DNA of 64,000 nt from Xestospongia bergquistia (GCA_963965975.1 OZ014425.1:4725501-4789500), one strand, 5' to 3'; positions 1-11,300 are shown, numbered from the stretch's first letter. Notes: a model not told the origin generated them from the sequence alone. Program-made: numbers and translations.

Positions 1-20
1 TACTATCCAAACCAGTTTTA

Positions 21-709
21 CTATCCTGTTTTACCAGTTTTCTTTAGAAAACTAACAACTAATGAATAGACATCTTCATGTTCCTCAAAAATCCTTTGAA
101 GTAAATGTACTAACTCTGGTGAGCGTTGTTTGCAGTGTTGACACCAAACACTCCTTACTTCTTCAACTAATGCTTCATTGTCAACAACGAAAGATGCAGA
201 CTGACCTGTTATATATATAAAAATTATAAGTACATGCTAATACATGTTTCTTGTTACCATTGTGATAACTGCTACTATCCTGGTCTGATAACCATCCATC
301 ATCTTCATCAAATACAATAACATCAGTTTTAATCACATGACATTCGTGTGACATCTTTAAACTATGAATATCGTTATGTGTAGCCTCACTAACTAGATTA
401 CAAGTAGATTGGTGTAGTTTATTTACATCTTCAATGGGTGGAGCCAACTCAACCAACGTGTTCACCTCCTCTTTGTGAATAGTACACAAATCAAACTCGT
501 CTTCCCCCTCAGACTCAGAACTTATCCCAAATTGCTAAGGGAAATACCAACTAAACAAACTGTGTTAACAATGATACATTATCAAAACAGTACCAGATGA
601 GAAGTACCAGCTGTACTAGTAATGTGACTCAATTCACACATAACAGCAATAAGATAACAATACTATGTTTGGTATAGATCCGTGATCATCAACTTACCCC
701 TGAAGACAT
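21..709 (-). CDS. Uncharacterised small acidic protein, three exons
   Basis: Three exons join in frame on the minus strand. The first is very short (about 698-709, encoding MSSG), the second is about 259-533 and the third about 21-204, ending at TAG (21-23). GT/AG borders are present at both introns. The product is about 160 residues. Its N-terminal half is acidic and Ser-rich (SSESEGEDEFD, then FDEDDGWLSDQDSSS); the C-terminal third looks helical and has a small Cys/His cluster (VWCQHCKQRSPELVHLLQRI). I see no signal peptide or membrane segment, and I do not recognise the family. It is head to head with the phosphatidylserine synthase gene, 217 bp apart, so the two probably share a promoter. 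The exon structure and clean frame make a real gene likely; its function is unknown. Confidence 0.6.
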
Positions 710-926
710 AACTTGGTACCTATAGTGCATCACCACGTGGTCTAATCTCTCTCAACGCCGGACTAGACCACGTGGTAGATATTATTTTAATAAAACTAGG
801 AGGTGTGGCTGGATTTGCTTCATTCTTTTGTAAACTACAGTTAACTACGTAATCTATGATTCTAGTATGATCACAAAATAAACTGCTGTGAAAGTAGTTT
901 ATTTTAGAGCGCTTCACTCCAAGATA
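710..926. promoter_or_regulatory. Bidirectional promoter with paired E-box inverted repeat
   Basis: This 217-bp spacer separates the start codons of two divergent genes. It contains a perfect 13-bp inverted repeat, ACCACGTGGTCTA at 732-744 and its reverse complement at 764-776, with a 19-bp spacer. Each arm is itself a palindromic CACGTG E-box (ACCACGTGGT), the site type bound by bHLH-ZIP factors such as USF, MYC or MITF/TFEB. That either gene is controlled by these sites is inference. The repeat lies only about 25 bp upstream of the minus-strand ATG, so it may fall in a 5' leader. Confidence 0.5.
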
Positions 927-2543
927 ATGTCTAGTGACGCTCATGATATCAAAAACGATACTCTACCAGAAATAAATATTCAAGATGATCTGAAGAATGT
1001 TGTCGCTACATTAAATTGTCACTCTAATCACCAGCCTTTTCCCAGACAACGTCGACCGGGACCAGCTGGATCTCATCACTCTCTTAGTGATGACATACCA
1101 GAAGTAAATGCTACTGGAAATAATGCTGTTACACAAGGTCGTCATGGAGACCATTTGTTTCCATTGATAGGTTTTCACAGACAACGTCGACCTGGATCAG
1201 GTGGATCACATCACTCAATTAGCTCAGCTATCTCATCAGTTGATTCTAACACTTCAGAATATGACAGTGATGGCTACTCCACTTGTTCAGAAACTTGGGA
1301 AGACACGTGGTCGGCTGTAAATGAGAGACGAGTCAATGAGATCACTCTGGACTTCTTTTATCAACCACGTACACTTACTCTACTCAGTATTCTCACAATA
1401 GCATTCATTTATATTGCTTTCTTGCGTAATGACGGGACAACCACAGCAAGCAATGTGACAGCAGGTTTTATAGGAGTATCTTTTTTATTTCTTGCCATTG
1501 GTCTTCTTGTCTTCCCAAATGGACCCTTTATTCGTCCACATCCCTTTGTATGGCGGTTAGTATTTGGCGTCAGTTTCCTTTATCTCTTACTGATTGGATT
1601 TCTTCTTTTTCAACGTTACTCGGACGTCGTGAACATATTGCATTATATTGACCCATCTTTAAAAGTCTCAGAGGCAGACAGTCATACATTGATCTATACA
1701 CGTGAATGCAATTGGACAGCAAGCAATATTTGGAAACATCTCGACTGTTTTGTCCCTGCACATATTATTGGCTGGGTTTTCAAAGCTGTTATAGTCCGTC
1801 ATTATGGACTATTGTGGACTATTAGTATTATGTGGGAACTGACAGAGGTCTTTTTTGCACATATTCTTCCCAATTTTGAGGAGTGCTGGTGGGACACTCT
1901 AATTTTAGACTTGTTATTTTGTAATGGTCTGGGAATTTATCTTGGTATGAAGTTGATACAATGGTTAGAACTTAGAAATTTTCACTGGGAAAGTATTAAG
2001 AATATCAAAGGGACAGGTGGTAAAATCAAACGAGCTGTGCTTCAATTTACTCCAGAGAGTATGACACGTGAAAGATGGCTGGATCCAACTAGTACATACC
2101 AGCGTGCTTTAGCTGTCTTTATTTTGATACTGTTCTTTCAAATCTCTGAATTGAACTGTTTCTTAATTAAGCACATTTTATACATACCATCCTCGCATTA
2201 TCTTGTCTCTGCTCGGCTGGCACTCATGGCACTGATAGCACTACCTTCAATACGTCAGTATTATCTTTACGTCACCGATACAACTTGTAATAGATTGGGT
2301 ACTCAAGTTTGGATCTTTCTAGCTATCACAATTATTGAGATACTCTTCTCAATTAAATTTGGCATGGCCATTATTCCTCGTCCGGCATTTATGTATATGG
2401 TTGGATGGGTATTGTTGATAGGTGTGGTCAGTATCGGATTGACAGCATTTTTGACTATGTACTCACCACTCTGGGGGTGGAAAATGTTACGGAACACACC
2501 AGAAAAAGGGAAACGTTTTAAAAAAAGACAAAGAAAAAATTGA
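927..2543 (+). CDS. PTDSS1/2-like: Phosphatidylserine synthase, single exon
   Basis: This is a PSS-family multipass enzyme that exchanges the head group of phosphatidylcholine or phosphatidylethanolamine for serine in the ER. The frame is open from a GTG at 888, but the first ATG is at 927, giving about 538 residues and no intron. Family features include FFYQPRTLTLL before the first membrane segment, several hydrophobic helices, the block LDCFVPAHIIGWVFKAVIVR, the acidic segment WELTEVFFAHILPNFEECWWD, DPTSTYQRA, and a basic tail. I cannot tell PTDSS1 from PTDSS2 by eye. Oddities: it is intronless among intron-rich neighbours, and its roughly 110-residue N-terminal extension contains a duplicated motif (RQRRPGPAGSHHSLS and RQRRPGSGGSHHSIS, about 40 residues apart). 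An intronless copy could be an old retrogene, though no poly(A) relic was seen. Confidence 0.88.
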   Translation: MSSDAHDIKNDTLPEINIQDDLKNVVATLNCHSNHQPFPRQRRPGPAGSHHSLSDDIPEVNATGNNAVTQGRHGDHLFPLIGFHRQRRPGSGGSHHSISSAISSVDSNTSEYDSDGYSTCSETWEDTWSAVNERRVNEITLDFFYQPRTLTLLSILTIAFIYIAFLRNDGTTTASNVTAGFIGVSFLFLAIGLLVFPNGPFIRPHPFVWRLVFGVSFLYLLLIGFLLFQRYSDVVNILHYIDPSLKVSEADSHTLIYTRECNWTASNIWKHLDCFVPAHIIGWVFKAVIVRHYGLLWTISIMWELTEVFFAHILPNFEECWWDTLILDLLFCNGLGIYLGMKLIQWLELRNFHWESIKNIKGTGGKIKRAVLQFTPESMTRERWLDPTSTYQRALAVFILILFFQISELNCFLIKHILYIPSSHYLVSARLALMALIALPSIRQYYLYVTDTTCNRLGTQVWIFLAITIIEILFSIKFGMAIIPRPAFMYMVGWVLLIGVVSIGLTAFLTMYSPLWGWKMLRNTPEKGKRFKKRQRKN

Positions 2544-2737
2544 AATTAGTTTTTGTCAGTTATTTAATGGAGTGGTATCGATCAATATGTAGTACATTTA
2601 TCACTATCCTTGTTATAATAGTTAATTATAATTAAGTTAATTAATATTAATTCATAAATTTCAGTTGGGCGTGGTTGTATACGGAAACAATCGTTATTTG
2701 ACTGGGATTGTTCTTACTCAGTTACTCAGTATCAACT

Positions 2738-4692
2738 ATGACTGACTTCAATGACAAATTGGCTGGATTTCTGGACCATTTTATGCTCCTTGCTGACCAG
2801 AACGAAGAATCTGAACACAGCTTCAATAAAGAGTTTCTGGTTAGTTAATTCTTTTACAGTTACACTCAATAATCTGTTGGTATTCCGAAGGCTTTGAAAC
2901 TAGAATCTCAACAATACAAGGAACAAAATTTGTTTCCAGCTGAAGCTGGAACACTTCCCATTAACAAAAAGAAGAACCGTTTTAAGGACATCCTGCCATG
3001 TTAGTTTTTATACTCACACATAATATAATATTATATATATGACACTATGTGTGTGTATTGTTGTATTACTATTGTTGATGGAGTGGGTTGATAATAACAT
3101 GGATAGATGAATGGATGGAGAGATATTCAGACAGAAGAAAGATCGCACAATAATTTTGTACATGTATATAAATAAACAATTAAAATATTGCCATTTAATG
3201 TAAACATATCACTTTTTACTCCCTAAGAGGAATTTAACTACATTAATTATACAGTTATGGTCATAATGTTATTTGATCTCTTAATATTATTATATAAACT
3301 CTCACCCTTTTTTACTTGATTACTTTCATTACATCATCATTACATCATAGATGAATACACCCGAGTACAACTTCACAAAATTGAAGGAGTTGAAGGTTCC
3401 GATTACATCAACGCTAACTATATTCAGGTATTAAATCTGTAACCATGACAATAGTTACCATAGTTACCAAGTAATTGAAAGTGTACTGTACAAGTAATTG
3501 AAACTGTACTGTGCCAAGTACTATAATCAGTTATTTAATAACACATCAAACATTAATACACAGTCTTTATAATACTGTGTGATGTTGTTGCTTGTTATAG
3601 ATAACTAGATTGAAAATAAACAGTCAACGATTCACTAGCTATCTTGATAAACATGGCATTAGCTAAGGTATTATACATCTACCTTATAAGGCAAGGCAGA
3701 CTTTCTATATGGGATGCAGCTGTTGACATTATTTCTTGACTAACTGCCTCTCTCTCTCTCTCTTTAGGGAGCTGATGGTAATGTCGCATATATAGCGGCA
3801 CAAGGCCCTCTTCCACACACTGCTAATGATTTTTGGAGAATGTTATGGTATCATCAGATAGAGGTTGGTTATTAGACTTACCATCTGCGCACTTAAATAC
3901 CTAATATCATTCCAATTTGTTTTGTTATTACTCCTTTAAAACAAAGTTTATTTTTTAAATATATTTAAGTATATTTTACTAACTAAAGGAGTATTGTGTT
4001 GATTCTAGTCTTCAAGTACATATGTCATTATGCTGTTTGTGTTGTATAGATTGTTGTAATGGCTTGTAGAGAAGTAGAAATGGGAAAACAAAAATGTCAG
4101 TCTTACTGGCCTCCTTCAGGAGAATCTGCATTCTTTGGAGCTATTAAAGTGACAACAGTAAGATATGTAATATCTGTCATCACTTCATCTCTCTCTCTCT
4201 CTCTCTCTTTCTCTCCTCTTTTTCAAGGAACATGAAGAAAACTTTTCCAATGACTTTATAATTAGACAATTAAAAGCAGAATGTCAAGGAGTAAGTCCCT
4301 CCCATGTACTCTTGACCTTTCACCTCTCACCTTTTATAGGAGGAACAAATTATTAGACAGTTTCATTACACAGCTTGGCCTGATCATGGTCGTCCAACAT
4401 CAGCTACTCCAATAATCAGAATGATTGAAATGTTTAGAGAACATCGTAAAAGACATGATATTCCTTTTGTTGTACACTGTAGTGCTGGGTGTGGTCGAAC
4501 TGGAACAATTATAGCTATAGATTATGCCAGAACTATGCTACTATCAAAGGTAAATACAATATACTCTTGTGCCTATAAGAGGAGCTCTGTAGTTTTCCTG
4601 TATCTTAAGCTGATGTACTAAAATGAAGACTTAATACTAATATATTGACTTTCTCAATAACAATATCATATATATATATATATATATATGAT

Positions 4693-4750
<58 letters not shown>

Positions 4751-6789
4751 CAATATATACACTTATAGTTACATATATAATATAACTATATTACATTACC
4801 ATGTAATATGTATCTGTTATCTTAAAGATGGCTATGGAATGTGTTAATTATTAAAACTATGTCATGTTGTATGGTTTCTTTCCTTAGAGTATACCTGATG
4901 AGTTTAGTGTGTACTCTATTGTACAACAGATGAGGAAGCAAAGACCAGCTATGGTTCAGGCCTTAGATCAATATTTCTTTGTTTATATGGCTATTGTAGA
5001 ACTCGTACAAAGAACTCTTAGTAATGTACCTCAACCTCCACCAAAAACATTGAAATTTGAAAAAGAGGTCAGAATACTGTCACGTGATTGTTGCTTTGTT
5101 GTCATATGATAGTTGCATGATTTCCTTTAGACAAATGAAGAGAGCCCACCCACTAGTACTAGTAATCTTGAAGCTATTTATGAAAATGTCCGCAAATCTG
5201 AAGGGGGAAGACAAGAAGAGGTAACTACACATAGAAACTGTCATTATAACAAATGTACAATGTTTGTTATATAAACTAACACTTGGTATGTACCTGCTTT
5301 ACTGTGAAAAGAGAAACAGTTATTTCATGAGTGTAGACAAAGAATGATCTGTTAATGTCAAGTTATATCTCATTTTAATTATGTAGAATGAACAAAAGGA
5401 GTCTCCCTCTCCAGAAAATCTCCCTCGTCCTGTTCCATTGGCAAGAAGCTCCTCAGGAGGAGACTCAAGACCTCTTCCTCCTCCTAAACCAGTCAAGCCT
5501 AGACCAGAGGCTCCTCTTAGAAAGATGTCAAAAGAGACCAAAGTAGAAGAAACCACGAAAGTACCAGTTCCTGTACCAGCTCCTCGGAAGCACTCTCCTT
5601 TACCTCCTCCTTCTACCGAGGGTTTGTATTCTGTTCCTATGCCTGCACCTACACCCAGAGACACTAGTACACCAAGTAAACCAGCAACTAAAACCTCCTC
5701 AACATCAATTTGTTCAACATCTGATAACTCTACCAGTCGAAGTATATTAGAAACAGTAAGAAGATTGTTTACTATATCTCATTAATTATTCATTATTATT
5801 GTTCTAGTATTTTCAGTTTCATTTCTTTTTATTAGCTTATTGATGAAGTTGGTGATGTCTTACCACCTGAAGAGTTTAAAGAGGTCACAGGTCACAGTCC
5901 GACTCCAGATCAAGTCTCTGACTATACATATGCGTCAGTGGGAGCTAAACATAAAGATGGGGTACCTCCTATTGTTCCTGCACAGACAGTAGCATCTACT
6001 CAATTGTTATCACCTGATGCTGGTATTTATGAGCTAGCTGATCAAACAGGTTTGTAAAACAAGAATATGACTAAACAGTTTGTAACAAATATACATCAGT
6101 CGATATGACAACAAGTTATTGACCACACCCATTCTTTCACTCTAGGTTCAGTGTTACCATCTCATCCATCAACTCAGTCAGCTCCACCTACTATGATACG
6201 TCCTATTTCACCTAATGAAATGACATCATCATCAATTGCATTAACAATAGCTACAATGAAACCTGGACAAGAACTTAGAACTAAAGGACCAAAGCCTAAA
6301 CCTAAGGTTAGTATACATTATCATGTGATCTATCATGTGATCTGTCATGTGATGTTAATCTCTCTGTCTCAGGATAAATCAAAATTTAGCGATGATACAA
6401 ATGTCTCTCTTGGACGTAGTGGTCATACGTCTGTTACTAGGATAAACAGCTCTCCTACTAAGAAACCTTCTGTGGGAGAAAGAGCTAATGACAAATATAC
6501 TTTCCCTGGAGATCTTGGTAAGTAATAAATGTATTACACACTATGTTGACTGTATGGATGTGTGAATGGATAGATAGATAGATTAATGGATGAATGGATT
6601 AATGATTGTCTGTATGGATTGACTGATGGATGGATAATGAGTTATATGGACATATAGACACAGATTGGATTTAATATAATGATAACTGATCTTTCTATTA
6701 TTAAAGGTTATGGTATACGTGTTGGTAAACCAAGAGGACCACGTCCAGTTCCTGCCCATTGGAATATGCTCAATGGTATTATACATTGA
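2738..6789 (+). CDS. PTPN12/18/22-like: PTP-PEST-family non-receptor tyrosine phosphatase, multi-exon
   Basis: A cytoplasmic protein tyrosine phosphatase. Exon 1 starts at ATG 2738 ([12 protein letters not shown]). Later exons give [15 protein letters not shown], the substrate-loop motif [10 protein letters not shown], the WPD loop (AWPDHGRP), the active-site P-loop [11 protein letters not shown] (about 4477-4509, catalytic Cys and Arg present) and a Q-loop segment ([19 protein letters not shown]). A long Pro/Ser/Thr-rich region follows (about 5150-6515) with polyproline stretches suited to SH3 partners. The last exon encodes [19 protein letters not shown], which matches the C-terminal homology motif that marks PTPN12, PTPN18 and PTPN22. 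The frame runs through all exons. The exon 2 acceptor (2891) has a weak pyrimidine tract. A segment at 3601-3668 looks exon-like but is not needed for the frame. The last two exons recur as a relic at 14815-15186. Confidence 0.9.
4666..4748. repeat. (TA)n microsatellite in a PTP intron
   Basis: Alternating TA runs, broken once by ATGATACAATA, lie in the intron after the exon that carries the phosphatase active site. The tract is self-complementary and could extrude as a hairpin. No other function is apparent. Confidence 0.9.
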
Positions 6790-7009
6790 CTATTATTGTC
6801 CAGTAGTTGTATGTGTTAACTCTTTATATTGTATTATGTATTTGTTAATGTGATCAAATGTTATAATATGTTAACAAGTTCTTTATTAAATAGACAATAC
6901 ATTTTATATAATGTAGCAACAACTATTAAAATACTAAAATGTCCACATTATAACAAACTGTAGTTCATAAAACTGAACTACATATGTTAGTATGTATGTA
7001 GTATGTTGG

Positions 7010-9859
7010 TTAGGCTTGTATTTGTAGCTGTTTAGATGTTTCAAGATAATTTTCAAAGCGTTTAATCATATTGTCATATGACTTTTGTATCCATTTCACA
7101 CTGGATGAAATGGTTGAACGTACTTTGTTGAAAAATGAGAGAATTTTTTCATCACTCTCTTCACTTGGTTGTGTTGGTGGACGATTTGAGGTATTTTCTT
7201 CTTCATTAACAAGACGCGCTTGAGATATGGGCTCATCTGATGACGTGGTTTGAGCCTCTATACTACTTTGGTCAGTAGCTACTGAAATAGGTTCTATGTT
7301 GATATCTTCTGTAGTGTATTCTTCATCAATATCATCTATGAAAGTAGGTTCTGGTACAAGAGTTGGTAAACTAAGTTGACTAGTAGATGCTGCTACTCCA
7401 AAAAGGTAATATGCTATGTTATATTGACCATTACAAAAAGCAGCAACTTGAGGAGTAACTCCATGTTTGTTTTCTTTAAGACTTGCTTCATATTTTAGTA
7501 ATAGCTCTACTATTTTAAAATGGCCACCTACTGCTGCAAAGAAAAGAGGTGTCCAGTCATTGTCAATTCTATGTAAGTCAACCTCTGCACCAGCTTTCAG
7601 TAAAATGTCAGCAATTTCTATGTGGCCTATTATGGCAGCAACACACAGTGGAGTTATACCTAAAGTAGTTAAAACATTGGGGTTAGCATTGTTTTGTAAC
7701 AGTACTTGAACAATGTCAACACTTCCGGTAGCACAAGCTCGATAAAGTGGTGTTTCAGCATTAGTACCACCTACTGGATTTGGAGAAGCTCCAGCTTTCA
7801 AGAGAAACTCAGCAACATCTTTATTACTTGCTACATGTAGAGGTGATCTGCCATCTTTGGCACAGAGATTAGGATCTGCTTTATAAAGTAGGAGTTGTTT
7901 GATTATTTCCTTGTCTCCTATGAAGCTGGCCATGAACAGTGCTGTCCAACCTTGATAGTCTTGTATATTGACATTTGCTTTAGCTTTGAGTAATGTGGTT
8001 ATGATAGCAGGATTATTACAGTATAAAGCAAACATCAGTGCAGTAATTTCGGCATTGTATACTTTTAGATCAACTCTTGCACCAGATTTAACTAAGAGAT
8101 CAACTATGTCGTGATAGCTAAGATGAGTAGCCATCATAAGAGGAGTAACACCATTTGTATTCTGAATGTTAGGATTAGCTTTAAACTGAAGCAGTGTTTG
8201 AGCTAATTCCAGAAAGCGATTAGCACAAGCTATATGTAGTGCAGAAATACCATCATGATATCGCTGCAGATTGGGACTCGCTCCAGCTTGTAGAAGTAGC
8301 TGTACTATTTTTAGATAGTTTTTTTCACAAGCAGGAAATAATGCACTTTGACCATGTTTATCTGTATGATTGACATTAGCTTTATTCTTTATAAATAATT
8401 CTACTATTGCTGTATGACCACCTAAAATAGCAAATATCAATGGAGTAGCTCCTGTTACGTCTTGATCATTTGGGCTTAAGCCTACCTTTAATAGGATTTG
8501 AGCAATTTTTGGAAATCCAAAACGTGCTGCAGCATGAAGAGCTGAATTTTTGTCGTTTGTTTTAATACTTATGTCAGCATTGTGCTCCAATAAAATAATA
8601 ACAGAATCAATATTACCATACATGGAGGCATTTACTAAAGGGGTAGCTCCATATTTATCTCGAGTATTGGGATTGATGCCAAGCTCAATAAAAAACTGCA
8701 CTAATGAAGCATTTTGCATACTAACAGCTCCATGGAAACCATCATTAAAGTGGAAGGCTAATTGGTACAATAAAAAAGGTTTTAATATCAATGTACTAAT
8801 TTGGACACTATCTATCCCAAGGTATATCATGTCATCAAATGTTTTACTAGCTAGAGACAATAAAGGTAACAGCTCAGATTGAGGAGCTAAAAGCCTCACT
8901 ATAACAGACCCTCTCTCAATACGTATATGAGTTAATACAGAACTCTTATCACGAAAGATGTATTTAAGGAGCTTCTGTAAATTACTCACTGTCACTTCCA
9001 TCCATGGACCTTGTAACTTCAGGACAACAGGAACAACAGGACACAGAGGATCTCCAAGTTGTGTCACTTGTTCTAGTTGGTTTTCAACTGCAACCTTGAA
9101 TTCTACTACTGTAGTTGACTGTAGCCACTCCTCCAATTGAGAGGTGTACCCCTTGATATGAACCTCCATAGTTTCTTTGACAAATCGTTGGACTACTACC
9201 TCAAGGACTCCATAGTTCATAAAACAGTAGTGAGGTTTCAACTGATCAAACAGTTCATCTAGATCCTGTGGCTTTTGGTCAAACTTGAGTGTAGTATGGA
9301 GAAAACCACTTATAAATCGTTTAATCTTCTCAAATGGCAATTTCTCTAAAGTCTCTTGAATATCAGAGACCAAATCAGCAAATTTTATTTGGATCTCTGT
9401 CAGTGAACATGCTATATTGCTTTGATGTGCAATAGTTAGTTTAGGAGGAGGAGGAGGAAATGGATGAGAAAACTCATTCTTTTCACTGTATGACATAAGT
9501 GGGAATACATTATTTATAACATCTTCGAGTGCATCTCTCTCTTTTGGCATATTCATTAAAGCATCACACACCTTATACCAACTTGGGTTGTGTTCATTGT
9601 TCAGCCAGTATTCGTAAAGCTCCGTCTTTCTTCGATCCAAATTGTCTGGATGGTCTGCTTCAATTTTACGTAGCACATGAGAAGGTACTTTGAGTAATAC
9701 TCCAAAGTTATACCAGTCCACTAATTTTTCCAAACGACAGACAAGAGCAGTTAAGTCAAAAGAATAATATGGTGTAATTGACCTGCCAGACTGCAACAAA
9801 AACGAAATAAGTGGATTCGTAGGATCAACCTTAATGTCCTTTAGTAAGTGACCAGACAT
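7010..9859 (-). CDS. Death-like/ankyrin-repeat protein, copy 1 (single exon)
   Basis: A 949-residue intronless ORF starting at ATG 9857-9859. Residues about 34-104 look like a Death-fold domain (WYNFGVLLKVPSHVLRKIE, then a Trp-containing segment PSWYKVCDALMNMP). Residues about 130-345 form a region I do not recognise that is strongly conserved in the paralogue at 15421-18201, including ERGSVIVRLLAPQSELLPLL. About 14 ankyrin repeats follow (roughly residues 375-830), with typical G-TPL--A and NPN turns. The tail is Ser/Thr/Glu-rich and ends in a short basic, probably helical stretch (FFNKVRSTISSSVKWIQKSYD). No signal peptide or membrane helix was seen. Death plus ankyrin architecture suggests a cytoplasmic adaptor in innate or cell-death signalling, but that role is inferred. 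Its 3' end converges on the PTP gene. Confidence 0.85.
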   Translation of the reverse strand: MSGHLLKDIKVDPTNPLISFLLQSGRSITPYYSFDLTALVCRLEKLVDWYNFGVLLKVPSHVLRKIEADHPDNLDRRKTELYEYWLNNEHNPSWYKVCDALMNMPKERDALEDVINNVFPLMSYSEKNEFSHPFPPPPPKLTIAHQSNIACSLTEIQIKFADLVSDIQETLEKLPFEKIKRFISGFLHTTLKFDQKPQDLDELFDQLKPHYCFMNYGVLEVVVQRFVKETMEVHIKGYTSQLEEWLQSTTVVEFKVAVENQLEQVTQLGDPLCPVVPVVLKLQGPWMEVTVSNLQKLLKYIFRDKSSVLTHIRIERGSVIVRLLAPQSELLPLLSLASKTFDDMIYLGIDSVQISTLILKPFLLYQLAFHFNDGFHGAVSMQNASLVQFFIELGINPNTRDKYGATPLVNASMYGNIDSVIILLEHNADISIKTNDKNSALHAAARFGFPKIAQILLKVGLSPNDQDVTGATPLIFAILGGHTAIVELFIKNKANVNHTDKHGQSALFPACEKNYLKIVQLLLQAGASPNLQRYHDGISALHIACANRFLELAQTLLQFKANPNIQNTNGVTPLMMATHLSYHDIVDLLVKSGARVDLKVYNAEITALMFALYCNNPAIITTLLKAKANVNIQDYQGWTALFMASFIGDKEIIKQLLLYKADPNLCAKDGRSPLHVASNKDVAEFLLKAGASPNPVGGTNAETPLYRACATGSVDIVQVLLQNNANPNVLTTLGITPLCVAAIIGHIEIADILLKAGAEVDLHRIDNDWTPLFFAAVGGHFKIVELLLKYEASLKENKHGVTPQVAAFCNGQYNIAYYLFGVAASTSQLSLPTLVPEPTFIDDIDEEYTTEDINIEPISVATDQSSIEAQTTSSDEPISQARLVNEEENTSNRPPTQPSEESDEKILSFFNKVRSTISSSVKWIQKSYDNMIKRFENYLETSKQLQIQA

Positions 9860-9934
9860 TTTTTAAATCTGAGGACCCTCCCCCAAGACATGCGGAAGAA
9901 CATACACTGCGTAGATAGTGAAGCCATAGATAGT

Positions 9935-9966
9935 ATAGACTACGTAACCTAGGTTACGTAGTCTAT
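9935..9966. repeat. Perfect 32-bp palindrome upstream of ankyrin copy 1
   Basis: ATAGACTACGTAACCT is followed directly by its exact reverse complement, with no loop. The centre is AACCTAGGTT, which shares the CCTAGG core with the palindromes at 14225-14246 and 37395-37420. It lies about 75 bp upstream of the ankyrin copy 1 start codon, so it may be a promoter element or a mobile-repeat footprint. Confidence 0.85.
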
Positions 9967-10168
9967 GGTGAAGCGTACTTTTATGATGTTAATTGTTCCG
10001 TACTGAGAAAAAAAATTGTAACTAAATAAGCGTAGCCTAACTTAATATGTAAATTAAGTTTTACAGTACTTTAATTAGACACATCATGTGTTTCAATGTT
10101 CTAATAGTTAGATTTGTGTCTGTAGTCTTGATGTATCAAAAAAATTTCAATGTATTTTGTCATTTTAT

Positions 10169-10301
10169 CAACTTGAGGAGTGATTCCATGTTTGTTTTCT
10201 TTAAGACTTGCTCCATATTTTAGTAATAGCTCTACTATTTTAAAATGGTCACCTAATGCTGCAAAGAAAAGAGGGGTCCAGTCATTGTCAACTCTATGTA
10301 A
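10169..10301 (-). pseudogene. Fragment of an ankyrin-repeat gene
   Basis: This 133-bp stretch matches 7444-7575 of ankyrin copy 1 almost base for base, covering one ankyrin unit (the HGVTP and NDWTPLFFAA region). It is closer to copy 1 than to copy 2; for example it shares the segment tagtaatagctctactatt. There is no surrounding gene, so it is an isolated duplicate fragment. Confidence 0.85.
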
Positions 10302-10317
10302 AAAAGATATAATATAT

Positions 10318-10756
10318 TATTGAAATTAAAGAATTGTTTCTTGTAAAACTAAAGGAATAAATGATGCATAATGCTATGTTAACCAGTATAATTATAATAT
10401 ACAACAACTATGGTAAGTAAACTGATTGTAGTTGCTTATTAAAGACGTATTATTAAAGATAAAAAGTATTACAGTTTCAATTAAAGATGTATTACAGTTT
10501 GAAAAAGTTACAGTTTCAAAAGAAATTGAATTTGAAATTAAAGAATTGTTTCTTGTAAAAACTAAAGGAATAAATGATGCATAATGCTATGTTGTAGTAA
10601 CAATCAGTATAATTATAATATACAACAACTATGGTAAGTAAACTGATTGTAGTTGCTTATTAAAGAAGTATTATTAAAGATAAAAAGTATTACAGTTTTA
10701 ATTAAAGATGTATTACAGTTTGAAAAAGTTACAGTTTCAAAAGAAATTGAATTGTA
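10318..10756. repeat. Direct duplication of a ~215-bp AT-rich unit
   Basis: Two adjacent copies (about 10318-10525 and 10535-10756) share attgtttcttgtaaaa, gaataaatgatgcataatgc, caactatggtaagtaaac and a terminal ttgaaaaagttacagtttc block. The small differences are indels and single bases. No coding content is apparent. Confidence 0.85.
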
Positions 10757-11300
10757 TAATAATTAACTTTAATATCTTTGAAACTAAAGTTAAGGATTGA
10801 CTTTTTTTTAAAATGTTTTTTTTAAAAAACAATTAATATAAAACTATAAAAGATAAAAGAAACTAAAAAATGAAACTAAAGTTAAGATTGACTTTTTTTA
10901 AAATGTTTTTTTAAAAAACAATTAATATAAAACTATTAAGAAACTGAAAAATGAAACTAAAAAAATGAAACTAAAGTTAAGATTGACTTTTTTTTTAAAT
11001 GTTTTTTTAAAAAACAATTAATATAAAGCTATAAAAGTTAAGATTGACTTTTTTTTTAAATGTTTTTTTCAAAAAACAATTAATATAAAACTATAAAAGA
11101 TAAAAGAAACTAAAAAATGAAACTAAAAAAATGAAACTAAAGTTAAGATTGACTTTTTTTTAAATGTTTTTTTAAAAAACAATATATAAAAGATAAAAGA
11201 AACTACAAACTATAAAAGAGAAAAATATTTTTAAAAAAATAACCTTTGAAACTAAAGTTAAGATTGACTTATTTTAGTAAACTGTTTTTTTAGAACAAAC
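10757..11300. repeat. Tandem array of AT-rich units with T/A hairpin
   Basis: Five or six irregular copies of a unit contain aaagttaagattgac, then a T run, then aatgttttttt aaaaaac, then aattaatataaaactat. The poly-T/poly-A core in each unit can fold back on itself. Unit length varies from about 60 to 130 bp because of internal loss or gain of the aaagataaaagaaac segment. Confidence 0.8.

Noticed and set aside
888-926. Upstream extension of the phosphatidylserine synthase frame
   Set aside because: It begins at GTG; the first ATG, at 927, is the more likely start in an animal gene.
3601-3668. Possible extra PTP exon with AG and GT borders
   Set aside because: It contains stops in the required frame, and the substrate-loop motif joins directly to the 3768 exon.
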